Assembly (NCBI GenBank): GCA_947846985.1
Contig: CANTUZ010000001.1
Location: 32,388,727-32,452,726 of the forward strand
DNA from: Fratercula arctica
Taxonomy: Eukaryota > Chordata > Aves > Charadriiformes > Alcidae
Direction of reading: 5' to 3'
Length of the DNA: 64,000 nucleotides
This document shows, piece by piece, positions 36,901 through 49,739 of the stretch. Within the stretch, counting starts at the first letter, position 1. Every line of letters begins with the position of its first letter. Under the pieces are notes generated by a model that was given only the letters and a program-made list of their open reading frames with translations, made no database searches and was not told the origin of the DNA. Position numbers and translations under genes: made by a program.

Positions 36901-37270
36901 TTCACGTGGAAGCATTGAGCCAGGAAGGAGACTATTCCAAAAACAGCTAATGCTCTGACTTCACTCCTGTCAGCCAGCCTCCTCATTAACAAATTAAGGT
37001 AAGCAGGGCACTCATTTGGGAAGAAGAAAACTAATGGAATGAGATTGTTACAGAGCTGCTTGTCCTGTTCTGTTACAAGTACCACACAGCATCAGCAGAG
37101 CTCCACTCGCCAGCGAGGGTTTCTCCTGTAGCCTGAATATGTGATTTTGCATCCAGCAGAGAACCCATGGCTTCGCAAGTGTGCAAGAATTAAATCTCAA
37201 AACTGCCATTAATACTTGAACTGCCAGGGCAAGCAGATAGCACACTGCCCTTCACCATCTTCAACTGTGA
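33931..37270. other. Intergenic stretch without recognised genes
   Basis: About 3.3 kb of mixed composition. Open frames are short and not family-like. The only sequence element noted is a 14-bp palindrome at 34372. Confidence 0.6.
34372..34385. promoter_or_regulatory. RFX X-box-like palindrome
   Basis: GTTTCCATGGAAAC is a perfect 14-bp palindrome that resembles the RFX X-box (two GTTNCC half sites). It is sequence similarity only and lies about 2.9 kb upstream of the GTF2F2 start. Confidence 0.35.
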
Positions 37271-39745
37271 TCATAGAATCATAGAACCATAGGATTTGGG
37301 TTGGAAGGGACCTTAAAGATCATGTAGTTCCGACCCCCTTGTCATGGGCAGGAAAATCTTCCACTAGACCAGGTTGCTCAAAGCCCTATCTAACCTGGCC
37401 TTGAACAGTTCTAGGGATCAACTGACACACTGAAGTCTTTCTCCACAGGGCTGCTCTCACTCCCTTCATCCCCCAGGTTGTATTTGTGCTTGAGATTGCC
37501 CCGACCCACATGCAGGACCTTGCACTTGGCCTTGTTGAACTTCATGAGGTTTGCACAGGCCCATCTCTCAAACCTGTCCAGGTCCCTCTGGGTGGCATCC
37601 CTTTGCTCCAGTGTGTCAACTGCACCGCACAGCTTGGTGTCATCGACAAACCTGATGAGAGTGCACTCAGTTCCACTGTCCATGTCACTGACAAAGATGT
37701 TAAGCAGCACTGGTCCCAGTACTAACCCCTGAGGAACACCACTCGTCACTGGTCTCCACTGGAGCATTGAGCCGTTGACTGCAACTCTTTGAGTGTGACC
37801 ATCCAGCCAATTCCTTATCCACTGAATGGTCCATTGGTCAAGTCCATGTCTCTCCAGTTTAGAGACAAGGATGTCAGGCAGCACAGTGTCAAATGCTTTG
37901 CACAAGTCCAGGTAGATGATGTCAGTTGCTCTTCCCTTATTCACCAACGCTGTAACCCTGTTGTAGAAGGCCACCAAATTTGTCAGGCACGATTTGCCTT
38001 TAGTGAAGCTGTCACCAATCACCTCCTTATTTTCCATGTGCCTTAGCATGGTTTCCAGAAGGATCTGCTCCATGATCTTGCCAGGCACAGAAGTGAGACT
38101 GACTGGCCTGTAGTTCCCTGGGTCTTCCTTTTTTCACTTTTAAAAAATGGGGGTTATGTTTCCCTTTTTCCAGTCAGTGGCAACTTCACTGGACTGACAC
38201 AACTTCTCAAATATTGTGGATAATGGCTTGGCAACTTCATCTGTCAGTTCCTTCAGGACCTGCGCATGCATCTCATCAGGTCCCATGGACTTGTGCACCT
38301 TCATGTTCCTTAGATGGTCTCAGACCTGGTCTTCTCCCACAGTGGATGGTTCTTCATTCTCCTGCAACTTGGGCGGTGTGACCAGAGCCCTTGCCGGTGA
38401 AGACGAAGGCAAAAAAGTCATTGAGCACCTCAGCCTTCTCCATATCATGGGTAACCAAGTGTCCCATTTCCTTCTGGAGATGGCCCACATTTTCCCTAGT
38501 CTTCCTTTTATCACTGACTTAACTATAGAAGCTTTTCTTGTTGCCCTTGACATCCCTGGCCAGATTCAATTCTTTTAAGCCTTTAGCTTTCCAAACCTGT
38601 TCCCTGGCTGCTTGGACAATTTCTCTGTATTCCTCCCAGGCGACTTGTCCTAGGCTTCCTTTTTGTGTTTGAGTTTGTCCAGGAGCTCCTTGTTCATCCA
38701 TGCAGGCCTCCTGGTGTTTTTGCCTGACTTCCTCTTTGTTGGGATGCATCGCTCCTGAGCTTGGAGGAGGTGATCTTTGAATATTAACCATCTTTCTTGG
38801 GCCCATCTTCCCTCCAGGACTTTATCCCATGGTACTCTAACAAGGAGATCCCTGAAGAGGGCAAAGTCTGCTCTCCTGAAGTCCAGGGTAGCAAGCTTGT
38901 TGTGCACCCTCCTTGCTGCCCTGAGGATCTTGAACTCCACCATTTCATGGTCACTGCAGCCAAGGCTGCCCTTGAGCTCGTCATTCCTCACCAGCCCCTC
39001 CTTGTTGGTGAGAACAAGGTCCAGCATGGCACCTCTCCTCATTGGCTCCTCTGTCACTTGGAGAAGGAAGGTATCTTTGACGCATTTCAGGAACCTCCTG
39101 GATTGCTTATGCGCTGCTGTGTTGTCCCTCCAACAGATGTCGTTGTGGTTGAAGTCTCCCATGAGGGCCAGGGCTTGTGAACATGAGGCTTCTCCTATCA
39201 GTCTGTCGGCTCAGTCTTCCTGGTCAGGTGGCCTGTAACACACCCCCACTATAATGTCACCTGTCCCTGCCCTCCCTTTAATCCTGACTCATAAGCTCTC
39301 AGTCAGCTCCTCATCCATCCCCAGGTGGAGCTCCATGCAATCCAGCTGGTCATTGACACAGACAGCAACACCCCCTCCTCATCTCCCCTGCCTGTCCTTC
39401 CTGAAAAGCCTGTATCCTTCCATTCCAACACTCCAGTCACAGGAGCCATCCCACCATGTCTCTGTGATGCCAATAAAATCATAGCCCTGCAGGCGTGTGC
39501 ACATCTCTAACTGCTCTTCTTTATTCCCCATGCTACATGCGTTTGCATAGAGGAATTTAAATTGGACCCCCAGTGAAGCTGACTTACTGGCTGGTGTGGC
39601 TGGAATTCCTTTGTGCTGTAATTCAGGCGCTCTCCTCCTGACCTGTGATCCTTTTCCAGACTCTGGGCATCTATTGCTGGCACTGGCATCAAACTGGTAG
39701 GAGTGGGATGGGTTGAGGTTCCCCCTCCCTCAGAAACTTTAGTTT
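37271..39745 (-). mobile_element. CR1 LINE with endonuclease and RT remnants, internally deleted (about 2.5 kb)
   Basis: The 3' octamers are at left (TCATAGAATCATAGAACC). About 150 bp in, near 37420, the sequence jumps from the 3' coding tail straight to the middle of RT, skipping roughly 0.5 kb that other copies contain. RT remnants are at 38088-37411: [39 protein letters not shown], and FVDD at 37650-37639 in place of FADD. The endonuclease part lies at 39162-38650 and includes MGDFNHNDICW and the catalytic-type SDHEMVEF. Further upstream protein-like sequence continues to about 39740. Many stops and frameshifts are present. Confidence 0.93.
38650..39162 (-). pseudogene. CR1 ORF2 endonuclease-domain fragment
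   Basis: 170 open codons begin at MGDFN, the conserved Asp/Asn motif of APE-like LINE endonucleases, and include the C-terminal SDHEMVEF motif. A linker rich in Lys and Arg ([20 protein letters not shown]) follows. Frame and stop errors upstream (for example a TGA after RPPDQED near 39205) and downstream show it is inactive. Confidence 0.85.
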
Positions 39746-41302
39746 AAAGCCGTCTTCACTACTTTGGCATCATTGCATCATTCTCTTGCTGGCAGTGCAG
39801 ATGGACTATGTAACCTGGAAAAAAGAGAGGAAATAATCTGCAAAGAGGCAAAAAAACGTCTGGGCAGAGCATGATCTTTTTTTTTTGGAATAAGAGAAGA
39901 GAAAGTCTGTAAAGATAACTCCTGAAATGGAGCATGGGCTCTGCCACGTATCCGTTTCCTCCAACAGCAAAGGATCCTCAGCATGCCTCTCTAAACCCAA
40001 AATATATGTTGCAGCCGTTGTGTTTTCAGACTGCGTTTGAGCAATACATTAATAACAGACTTGTTCACCCCAAGCTGTTCTGTGTCAGAGTGCAAAAGCA
40101 TCAAGCTCACTGTAGAGCTCCCATTTCAGTACAATGCTAGGCAGTATAAAAAATTAAACATCACACTTCTGCCTGAAAACACAACTCAAAACCCCAGTTC
40201 TGTTCAGAAGGCAATCTTCATTCATTAATTAATCCTTCTTAATTCTTTCTGTATGTTTACAACCACGCATTTTTATGTATGTTATGCATTGGAGGACACC
40301 TAGTTTTCAGGTTAGTGAAATTGCAGCTGTGCTTACAGCTTCACCCATACCATGTCTTCCACCACATTAACAACATGCGGTGAGTTTGACTGTAGGCAGC
40401 TTGGCCTCTCATTTGTTTAGATTTTCACCATATCAAGGAAGTAAAAAATAAAGAGAGAATTGAAAGACGCAGCTGCAAAATTAAAAAAAAAAAAAAAAGA
40501 CAACGACACTTGTCAGCATTTCAGAGATACTTGATCTGAACCTAATTAAAAATAATTTCATAAAAAGTGACCATAAAATTGAAATTCTCTCTTTAACTGA
40601 AGGTCCCTTTTGCCTCTCTCTGGCATAAAAAAGTATTAGCCTAGCACTTTTCACCAGCGTCTCTCTCAAGAAGGGGCCTTAAGCATGCAACATTTTTAAC
40701 CCAGCAATAGTACAAAGGTAATGTGAGCTCTGAGCAGCTTGTTGCTTTCTAAAGTGCCTTTACGTTGGAGGTGAGTAGAAGATGTTACATAGAACTGAGT
40801 GCTACTTGTTCTCCAGTCCTCCACTCATTTACCTTTTGTTTTGATCCTTGAGTTTTCTCTAGTGATGTACTACCTCAGCACGAAAGGTCAGTGGTACCTA
40901 CAGTCACTCATCTCCTGGACTTTCCACTAATGACATGGTGAAGAGCGAGGCATTTTCTGTTCAGCTACCATAAAAAAAAATAACGTTTTCAATGGATTTA
41001 TTTCCCTTGTGTTCTAATTAAACAAACATGATTACGTGCTGCTGATATTGCCATAATTATATAGGTAGAGAAAATGCAGAGTTGCCAAGGAATGTTATTG
41101 ATAGTCCATTAGGAGATAATTTGTATATTATTTTGTAGAGGGAGCTTTTCAATGACCCTAGGAGAAGACTGTGTGACTAAGCTGGGCTAAAACAACATTA
41201 GTAACTAGAAAAACAAATCTAGAAGGCTACTAAAGAAAAACAGGACGCTCCTGTTGGTAAACCAGCCAGCCAGCCTGTTATATAGGGGTCTCACTATTTG
41301 AA
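39746..41302. other. Intergenic stretch without recognised genes
   Basis: About 1.6 kb of AT-rich sequence. It holds an A-run near 40482-40498. Nothing else is recognised. Confidence 0.6.
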
Positions 41303-41745
41303 TATAGAATCATAGAATGGTTTGGGTTGGAAGGGACCTTAAAGGCCATCTAGTTCCAACCCCCCTGCCATGGGCAGGGACACCTCCCACTAGACCAGGC
41401 TGCTCAAAGCCCCATCCAGCCTGGCCTTGAACACTTCCAGGGATGGAGCATCCACAACATCCCTGGGCAACCTGTTCCAGTACGTCACCACCCTCACAGT
41501 AAAGAATTTCTTCCTCATATCTGATCTAAATCTCCCCTCTTTCAGTTTAAAGTTGTTACCCCTTGTCCTATCGCTCCGCTCCCTGATAAAGAGTCCCTCT
41601 CTGCCTTTCCTGTAGGCCCCCTTTAGCTACTGACGACTACTATAAGGTCTCCCTGGAGCCTTCTCTTCTCCAGGCTGAACAACCCCAACTCTCTCAACCT
41701 GTTCTCATAGGAGAGGTGCTCCAGCCCTCTGATCATCTTCGTGGC
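41303..41745 (-). mobile_element. CR1 LINE, 5'-truncated (about 0.44 kb)
   Basis: The 3' terminus is at left (ATAGAATCATAGAATGG) followed by GGTTGGAAGGGACCTTAAAG. The C-terminal RT region ends abruptly after CTGATCATCTTCGTGGCC. It is similar along its length to the plus-strand copy at 52321-52782, including TTTCAGTTTAAAGTTGTTAC. Confidence 0.93.
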
Positions 41746-44194
41746 CCCAAACAAGTATAGGGCTGGCTGACAACCTCCTGCAGCTGCCCACAATGATAAT
41801 GTAGGCAGGTATATACAATATTGAGATTGTGTGTGTATATATATATATAAACGCAATAAAGGCATCTAGTTTGTGGGTGCCACTGCTTCAGAAGTGATCT
41901 CTCTGGTACTCTGCAATGCCACATATTTAAATGCTGTCATTAAAGGAAATGGACCACATGTATTTGCATTCAACCTCTTATCCCACCCCTGCACCTGGTT
42001 GCAGCTCAGCCACAGCAGCTTCTCCCAACAAGCTCTCAATGAGATAATTAACTGGAGACATCAGACGCTTCTGCTTCATTACTGCTGTGAACTGCCCACA
42101 GGTTCCCTTCAAAGCCTTTCCACATAATGGCCTTTACTGCCAGCTCCCTGTTTTTCCCTAAGTGCCAATTGTTGACACTTCTCTAAAATGGAGCTAATGA
42201 TCTAATAAATATGATTATACAAAAGTGGTTTGTCTCCTCACTGCATAAGCTAACAATTCTACTGCGGACCAGAGGAAAATACATTCACTTTGCCAGAAAG
42301 AAGGGCTTTCCCGCTAAACTGAAATGAATAAACTGGAATGAGTAGAAAGTGTTACAGACCTACAACCAGATCGCATTTTACTGGATTTCTGTTGATGGAT
42401 GAGGTTAAATAAGGTTTGAAATTTTGCCTTCTAGTTAATTATTATGAGTGAAACACGAAAGGAGAACAGAAATGGCATTTCAGTCAGTGGGAGGAAAATA
42501 AGCAGAAGAGGAACAGAGGGAAACAGCAAACAAACCCAGCGAGGACAAGAAGGACCAACGAGAACATGGGCGATGAGAGGGGCAGGGACCACAGCGAATC
42601 CTGATGGCCTGATGTTGCTTCCTTTTATCTTCTGGCAAATGACATGTGGGGCTGAGGGAAAGAAATATGATGATTCTGGGATTATTTATCATCAGAGGCT
42701 ATTTCCTCATAGTCTGCTTCTTGCTGAAAACTGCAGGCTTAGTGTTGAGAACGATTTTTCCCAGAGGCTGAGAGTTTAGCAGCAGCAGCCCTCAAACTGG
42801 CACTTGTCGCTTGCAGGGTATGTCCAGCTCCCTCCAGAAGCTCACATGTGGTTGTCATCTCTGGAGACACAACGTGATCAGGAGTTCGCTCTTCACATCA
42901 TATACTCTTAAGGATGAATCACGGAAACTTTATCTAACAAAGCTGGAGCTTAACTTCTTTCTTAAAGTTACTAGAAGAAAAAAAAATGTAAATAACAAAA
43001 GGCTGTTTCTAACTGCAATGAGATTTCCCTTCAGAGCCTGCAGTATTTTTGCTAGCTTTGCAAAGCTCATCCTGTTACTTCTCCCTGCCCTAAATCTCGC
43101 AGGACCTTTCCTCCTTTCACCTTCTGCCTTATGGTGCCTCTTGTTGCTTTTCTGTGAATTCGAGCTCTTGGCCCTCATTTTATCATGTTACTTAATTGCA
43201 CTATTTTTTAACATGCATAGTTGTCCTCACTTAAATAACCTTTCTAGTTGTTGCAGCTTTTTCAAGGCTTTACTGTTATATTCCTATTCTTATGCATACA
43301 CCTCAAAAACCCCATCTCTCTCACAGCACGAGTGCTACATCAATCACATATAACATCCTTTCAGTCTTCTTATTAGCGGAGCATTTGCCTAATCTGTCCT
43401 TCCTCAGTCTGGGGCTCGGAGCCCCTCAGCAAATTAGAAGTGTCTTGCTTTTCTGCACTATTCTTCGAGAAAGAGTATTCCCCCTCTGCCTGCCTTGCCT
43501 TGCTGCGGATCTGGTTCATGCCTGCGTGGCACATTACCTAGTTATTTCTTAGAGAACAAATGGAACATAATCCTTTTAGGAACACCCTGATATGAGCCAC
43601 AATATGTGCCTTACCTTCAACATGTCTGCCTCTAATTTACTGATTTGCTGTTAAAGATTTGCTGTCGTTGCCGACTCTGACTCAGCTGTCTTGCAAATAA
43701 ACACTGAAGAATAATGCTGGCCCCAGCTGAGCTTCTCACTCATCTCGCCATCCCTGCTGTGCACCACCAGCACCTTCGATGGCCCCTGGCTACCGCTGAA
43801 GATCCTAACACTTTTCATCAGGAGTTGAGACAGCAATGACTTGAAGCCAGTCATGGGCTTTATCCTCATTTGCTGGCATGTTATGCTAGGCAGCAGCATC
43901 TCCCTAACAGCGTGATGGTTAAATTACCTGAACTTTCTTTGTTCGCGTGGAGATCTTCTGGCGTGAGAGAGAAGGCATCGTTCTGGCAGTGCTAGGAATA
44001 ATGAAGTCTGATTTCTCATCCACTCCTGTCTCTTGCTTGACTGACTTTGAGCCCTTCCTTTGGCTCAGACAGGCTTTTCTCATGTCATTAAATCTTAAAT
44101 ATTAACACCGCTTTAACAGCTGTATGTTGCTTTTTAACAAGTAGGGGGTTAAAATTGAAAAAGGGAAAGATTCAAGGATTCTCTCACCAGGTGG

Positions 44195-44245
44195 AAAGGT
44201 GAGTGGCAGAGCTGAGATTAAATTTCAGGGCCTTGCCTTCCTTGC
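44195..44245 (+). mobile_element. Possible MIR-like tail
   Basis: GGTGAGTGGCAGAGCTGAGA followed by TTAAATTTCAGGGCC matches the MIR 3' part (AGTGGCAGAGCTGGGATT..AACCCAGG). It is short and diverged. Confidence 0.4.
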
Positions 44246-46674
44246 CTTTTTGTTCTCATGTCAGTGACATAAAACTGTGGTTCTGCTGAAGAAAACCCAG
44301 ACGTAGGAATACATCCCTTGCACCTGCCAGCCCATGGTGGGCTTTCTAAGCATACGGAGTCCGTTACAGAGGAGCTCAGTGCTATATTAGAAACGTGGAC
44401 AACATGAAATTACCGAGATGACTGCTCAATAAAACTCAGCTTTTGGAAATCAAGGCAGGTCATGCTAAGTGGCCTCACATCTCGATGAGTTGTAGGTTTG
44501 GCATGACCTCCATTTTGAGCACTTGTGGGTCAAAGCATTTTCCCTCTTGTAAAATGTTATTGATTGAACCACAATTACGGTTTTGATGAGAGACTTTGAA
44601 GTGGTTGTTGGAGGAGCAGGCGAATTCACACAGCAAGAAGCAAATGTGAGAAGAGTAGGTGGCAATTTCCTTTGGGCCAGATGTGTACTTATCTATCTAT
44701 CTGACATGTCCGTGCATAACAAAAGGCCTGGATATTAAACTATCCGTTGCCTCTGCTGAGCAACGGCGCAAATTATTTCTGACAGACATTCAGAGCTGCT
44801 TCAGTGAAGCACCTAAAACCGTGCAGCTCTTCACTAGAAAATTTGCTGGTATTTTGAAAACATTGTGATACTTCCTTAGTCTCAGAAAGCATTGACAACC
44901 TGTCAAAGATAAGAGTCAGTGTCTAAGTCTCCACACTAATAATTACGCCTCTGACCTGCTAGAGAAAGTGCCAGATATTCACCTGCCTCTTAGGAAATGT
45001 GAAATCTCTGGCAGCTAATAGCACCTTTTTAATGTATTTACCGCAATTGTCCCTTCTGACCCTCTACAGAAATGTAGCTTCTGTAAGCTGCTTTGGAGAG
45101 TGCTGGGAGAGCGCTGGCTGGTAGCAGATTCCCGTTCTTCCACTGTTGTGAGTCTGTACTTGTAAACAGTGACCCAAAATAGAAACATGAGTGTTGTTTG
45201 AACAGCTAATATTTGCTACGAAGAAAGGGGCTCCACAACTAGGGGCAGATCCCACAGCCTCTGCTCAAGTGAATCATCTCTCAGCACACAAGTGGTGCTG
45301 TCAAGTTCAATAAACCTGTCTGTGCAAGGCTTGAGGATCAGACTCATCGGCCTCCCCTCACCTGTGGCATGGGGACAAAGATGTGGATGGCTTTTGCATT
45401 GCTGATCCTCCGCATATTGGTGCACGTGTCCATGAATCTACTTTTAGTGGGGGAGGGTGTACGTGGGAAGAAGGTAAAAAAGGTGAAAATCAACACAAAG
45501 CTAAAAGGCATCTCCCTCCACCTAAACACATTCCATCGAAGTTAACGTGCCATCGCACAAAGTATTGTATTGCGTATAAACACGCTTCCTTGAAAAAGTC
45601 ATGAAAATTGCAAAGTCAAATAGCCAAAGGTTAAGAGAGGCCAAAATTCAGGCTGCCCACACAGCATTATTTCTGTACATCTATGTTTCTGCATTATAAT
45701 AGAGCCTTGAATGTCATGATTACATAGCATTTAGCTTGTTTTCCTGGGGGAAGGAGGCCCGTGTGGTCATGCTGTCTGTGTAGGTGTATGTCTGCTTGAC
45801 AGTTGTCCCCTCCCAAGCTTTTGAAATCATCCACCAGTTTCAACCAAATCTCAAAGATACTGTTCTGCCATAAATATATGGAAATTGGAGGTCCAATTGA
45901 AGAAAGAGATCCGGCTAGAGATGCAGTGAGAGAGAGTAAGCAGTATAAACCCAGCCCTTACTAGGCACCTAGAGAAGCAACGTGAGGGAGGAGATGCTAA
46001 AAATACTTCAGGTATGAGAAAAGCCTCGGCTGGTCTCCATGTTTTATTAAACACTTGGCCACAGTCAAGGTTTACCCCCTCTGTTGGTCCTCTGAATGGG
46101 ATAAATACATATTGCGGTGATGCTCCTTCAGTAGGCCACCCTGCAGGTGGGGAACCCACTGGTCCCAGACCTCCTTGTTCTGCGTGGCTCAGTCCCATGT
46201 GGTCAGTGCTTCCCATGGGGGCATTGCTGCAGCGGTGGCTTAGCCCACGCTGTGGGTAGTCCCACATCCTCTGCCCCACATGCTGCCTTCCACCAGCAAT
46301 CCTCCTTCTCCATCTTCTGTGGCAGGTTCTGCCATAGCATGTGGGGGCTTCACAAATGCTGCGTAAGTCACCTTCAGAAGCTCCCAGTGAGGGTACCTTG
46401 CTTTGAGGAGAAGAGGTTCAGGTCCTCGCCTGCTGTTGAGACACACAATAGGGATATCATGCAGGCGCCCCAGGAGGTATCAGCGGGACACGCTGTCCTA
46501 CTCATGCAGTAATTTGACAGTCAGAAGCTGTACAAACCCCTGGAGAGAGCAGCGGTGGGTGGCTCCCTGCAGAGAGACTGGCCATGGTCAGGAGCAAACG
46601 TGAGCAGCAATGGATAAGCAGTTGGGGTGACAGCGAGCTGGAGTGGCTGAGCCTGAACCTGTCTTCCTAGGACT

Positions 46675-46740
46675 GAGGGAGATTTGTTATCTCCTTGTTC
46701 TACAGATGGGAAACTGAGGCTCAGTGAAAGAGCATCTCGG
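46675..46740 (+). mobile_element. MIR-like SINE fragment
   Basis: TATCTCCTTGTTCTACAGAT followed by GGGAAACTGAGGCTCAGTGA matches the MIR block ATTATCCCCATTTTACAGAT then GAGGAAACTGAGGCACAGAG. Confidence 0.5.
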
Positions 46741-49227
46741 ATGCTGTTTCCCTTCTGGAGAGGAGCCTCCTGAAGAAAGAGGTGAAGAGGCATTTCTTTC
46801 AGGCAGGGACTGAAGGAGCGAGGGGGAGGCTGAGCTGTACCAGGGCTTCTAGTCAAAGATGAACACTGATTTTAAACCAGTTCTCAAACCCCACCGTGTC
46901 CTGCGAAACAGAGCTTAAGATCTTCTGTGAAGCATGTCATAGTGTTATACCTCTATTTTTTATAAACCAGACCCGATTGCACGCTGCCCCTCCTGTTTCC
47001 AGTGTATGCAGCCTTTTAGCCTGACAGTACTGTTCAAGCCAAAGGCTTAAAGATAAAGATTTTTAGGTAGGTGTAAGAGGTTTTATGAAGCCAGATAATA
47101 AAGCTGGAGAAAGCAGATAAGGTTTGGGGCACTCACACTCCTCAGAAAACGTGCAGTGAATTTAAAACCTAACTGCACATGGGGAACAATTGTTCTGGGT
47201 TTAATTAGACCTGTGTCTAAGCTATACATCTGACAGCACCCGTGGAATATAAAGAGGATATTGGTGGTTATCTCCTAAGGGGAAAAGAGAGGCAGGTAAT
47301 TTGTAAAATGATAGTAGCACAATGTAAAGCACTGAGATATTAGTGGGAATGGTGGAAAAAGGAGGATGGTAACGTGCTCTAAAACATTAGTATTCAGAAG
47401 AGTGATGAGATACAGTTCCCAGATTTACCTAGGGAAGGTTTTGTAGGTTTTCTTTGAGAATCAGGGCTGGGAAATCAGAGGTGGAATGACTACGCTGTAA
47501 GAAATGTTGCCTGTTAGAAGCCCTTCATCCCAGATGACTTGTATGAAGAGTTGAAGATTGTATCTTTTGACAGGCTAAGAAAAAAGCTTTCTTTTGCCTT
47601 TGCAAAGTTGTGCCTATTGCATTTCAAACTCCCAAGCATTTGGCAGATCTTCACTGTCTCAGCTGAGCTGCTAAACCAAGAATTCCTCCCTGTGAAGGGT
47701 TTTTAATGTTACTTTGCAACCAAAAATGCTCAGCTGCTAATTTAGGGGTGTGCAACAGTCAAAATAGGATGATGCCTCAGCTGCCTGCGTCATGTCTCAT
47801 CTCACTTGCTGTTGCTATTTGGATGATGGTGGGGGTCCCTGCCGTTTCTGTGTGCCTAAAGCCAGACGAGAGCCTCCAAGTCCACTGTGAGCAATGTTTC
47901 CTCCTTAGGACAGCAGGGATACAGGAGGTGTCAAAGGAGGAACCCTCAGGTCCATGTCCCAGGAGATATCAGCCTGTTGGGCTGTGCTAGTGAAGATCAC
48001 TACCAACTGGTGGCCCAGCAGCTCCTTCCACCCTGTTTTCCAGGACCTTGATGAGCAGGATTTGACACATGGGAATGGGACAGAAACTTCACTGGTTGTC
48101 TCAGCTGATGGTGAGACATCATTTCATCCCAGCAATGGACGAGGCAAAGCATATATACTTCCATGCTCTCCAAGAGAGTGGGCCATGAAGTTCTTGCATC
48201 ACCAGAGCAGGGAGCTGCTCCTCAAGCTCCAACCAGTCTCTCCTCAGCGTATGTGACCTGAGAGGGTCCAAGGCTTGTAGGTGGGGGTGAATTTGATTAA
48301 AAAAAATTTCCCTAACACTGATGGGACTCCCAAATTTGCCTCTCCCAAATTTAAGTGCCTATTCCAAACCAGAGTTTCCCAGCAACACAAAGCTATGCAC
48401 TCTTCAATATCAGCAGTGTTTCTAGAGTTTGTGCTCTGAAATACTTGAAAAAGAAAAGTGATAAAAAGTCTTGTGGGTGGATCAGAGCTGACACCTGGGG
48501 TAGGTAATGCCAGCTGACAGGGTATTTCAGGAACACCACGAATACCTGCAAAGGAGGTCCTCTTGATGCCAAGTTTCTCAGACAATTTTTGCAGGAGGTG
48601 TCATTGCCAGATCCCCTTCTGGTTCGTGGCCATGCACTGGTTCCTGCCAGTGCATCAATACTGTGCAGAAACATCCTCAAGAGCATCAGCCAGCACTCTC
48701 AGCACTGCAGTGGTGTTCTTGCACCACCTCATGCCCGAACAGGCTCAGCCTGGCACGTTGTGTCCCTCTCCGAACCTGGGCAGCAGAGGCCTGCATTGTG
48801 TGAAGGTGATGGAGAGAAGATGCTGGACCAGGGTCAGCAGAAATGCCGTGACTTAGCTGTGGATCTGTGAGCTCTGTGGGAAGCTGGCATTTTTAGGGTG
48901 GTCTCCCTGCCTGTGCACAGTATGATAGCGACAGGAAGAACTGTGTGAAGTCTTTGGTGTTGGCCTTGGTTTCTCTGCTCTTGGAAACTCATTCTTTTTG
49001 TGGACAATAATGCATATATCAAAGAATTAAAGTATTGCATTCAGTATGTGACCATGAATGCATCCTCTCACTGCTCTTGTTTTCCTCTTGTGCTGATTTT
49101 GAAGAGGCAATTCAAATCCGGTGGCTTTTGTAGCAGGTGATCCAGAGGTGAACAGCACCTAACCTGTGTGACCCCACGCGTGAATAGCTACCTGGTTCTC
49201 CCGTGACAGCAGCCCAGGTCTCCCATG

Positions 49228-49241
49228 GTTACCATGGAGAT
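49228..49241. promoter_or_regulatory. RFX X-box-like site
   Basis: GTTACCATGGAGAT matches one full GTTRCC half site plus a weaker second half. Similarity only. Confidence 0.3.
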
Positions 49242-49725
49242 GAAGTTTGGGAAGCCTTGACTCTTTTGTTTCTCCAGACGACCCTAGGACAGCCTTGAGG
49301 TAACAGCTGAGCCCATGTGGTGCCAATGCCGGGCGCATGGACTTGTAGATGCTCTTGGGTGAGCATGCAGGGAAGGTCAGAGCCACATGGTGTGGCCACC
49401 GAGGAGCTGCGCATTAATGGGGACCCTGGGCTCTTCAGTTATGACGCCAGCTGGAAAGCAACCTGTGCTAATGTTGAATTACCTGGCTTTCCTCTTGCAG
49501 CAAGTGAATTGTGAAGGTTCAGCCATGGTGGCTGAATTCCTTGTTCCTGGCACTTTGCCTTGGTGGGCAGCTGTGGAAGGGCAGAATGTGAGCAGCCACT
49601 AGCAGAGCAGCTGGGGTAACACGTGGCATTTCGTGTGCATTTCGTTTTCCATCTCAGACCCACTATTTGTATTCTGCCCGTGTGCTCATAAAGGCTGAGC
49701 CTCACCTGGGCCGCAGAAGATAGAA

Positions 49726-49739
49726 GTTACCTTGGAAAC
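49726..49739. promoter_or_regulatory. RFX X-box-like site
   Basis: GTTACCTTGGAAAC has two good half sites with a 2-bp centre. It lies about 500 bp from the similar site at 49228. Similarity only. Confidence 0.3.

Noticed and set aside
42811..43353. 180-codon plus-strand frame rich in Leu, Phe and Ser
   Set aside because: Longest unexplained frame outside CR1, but composition follows T-rich DNA and there are no motifs or splice support.
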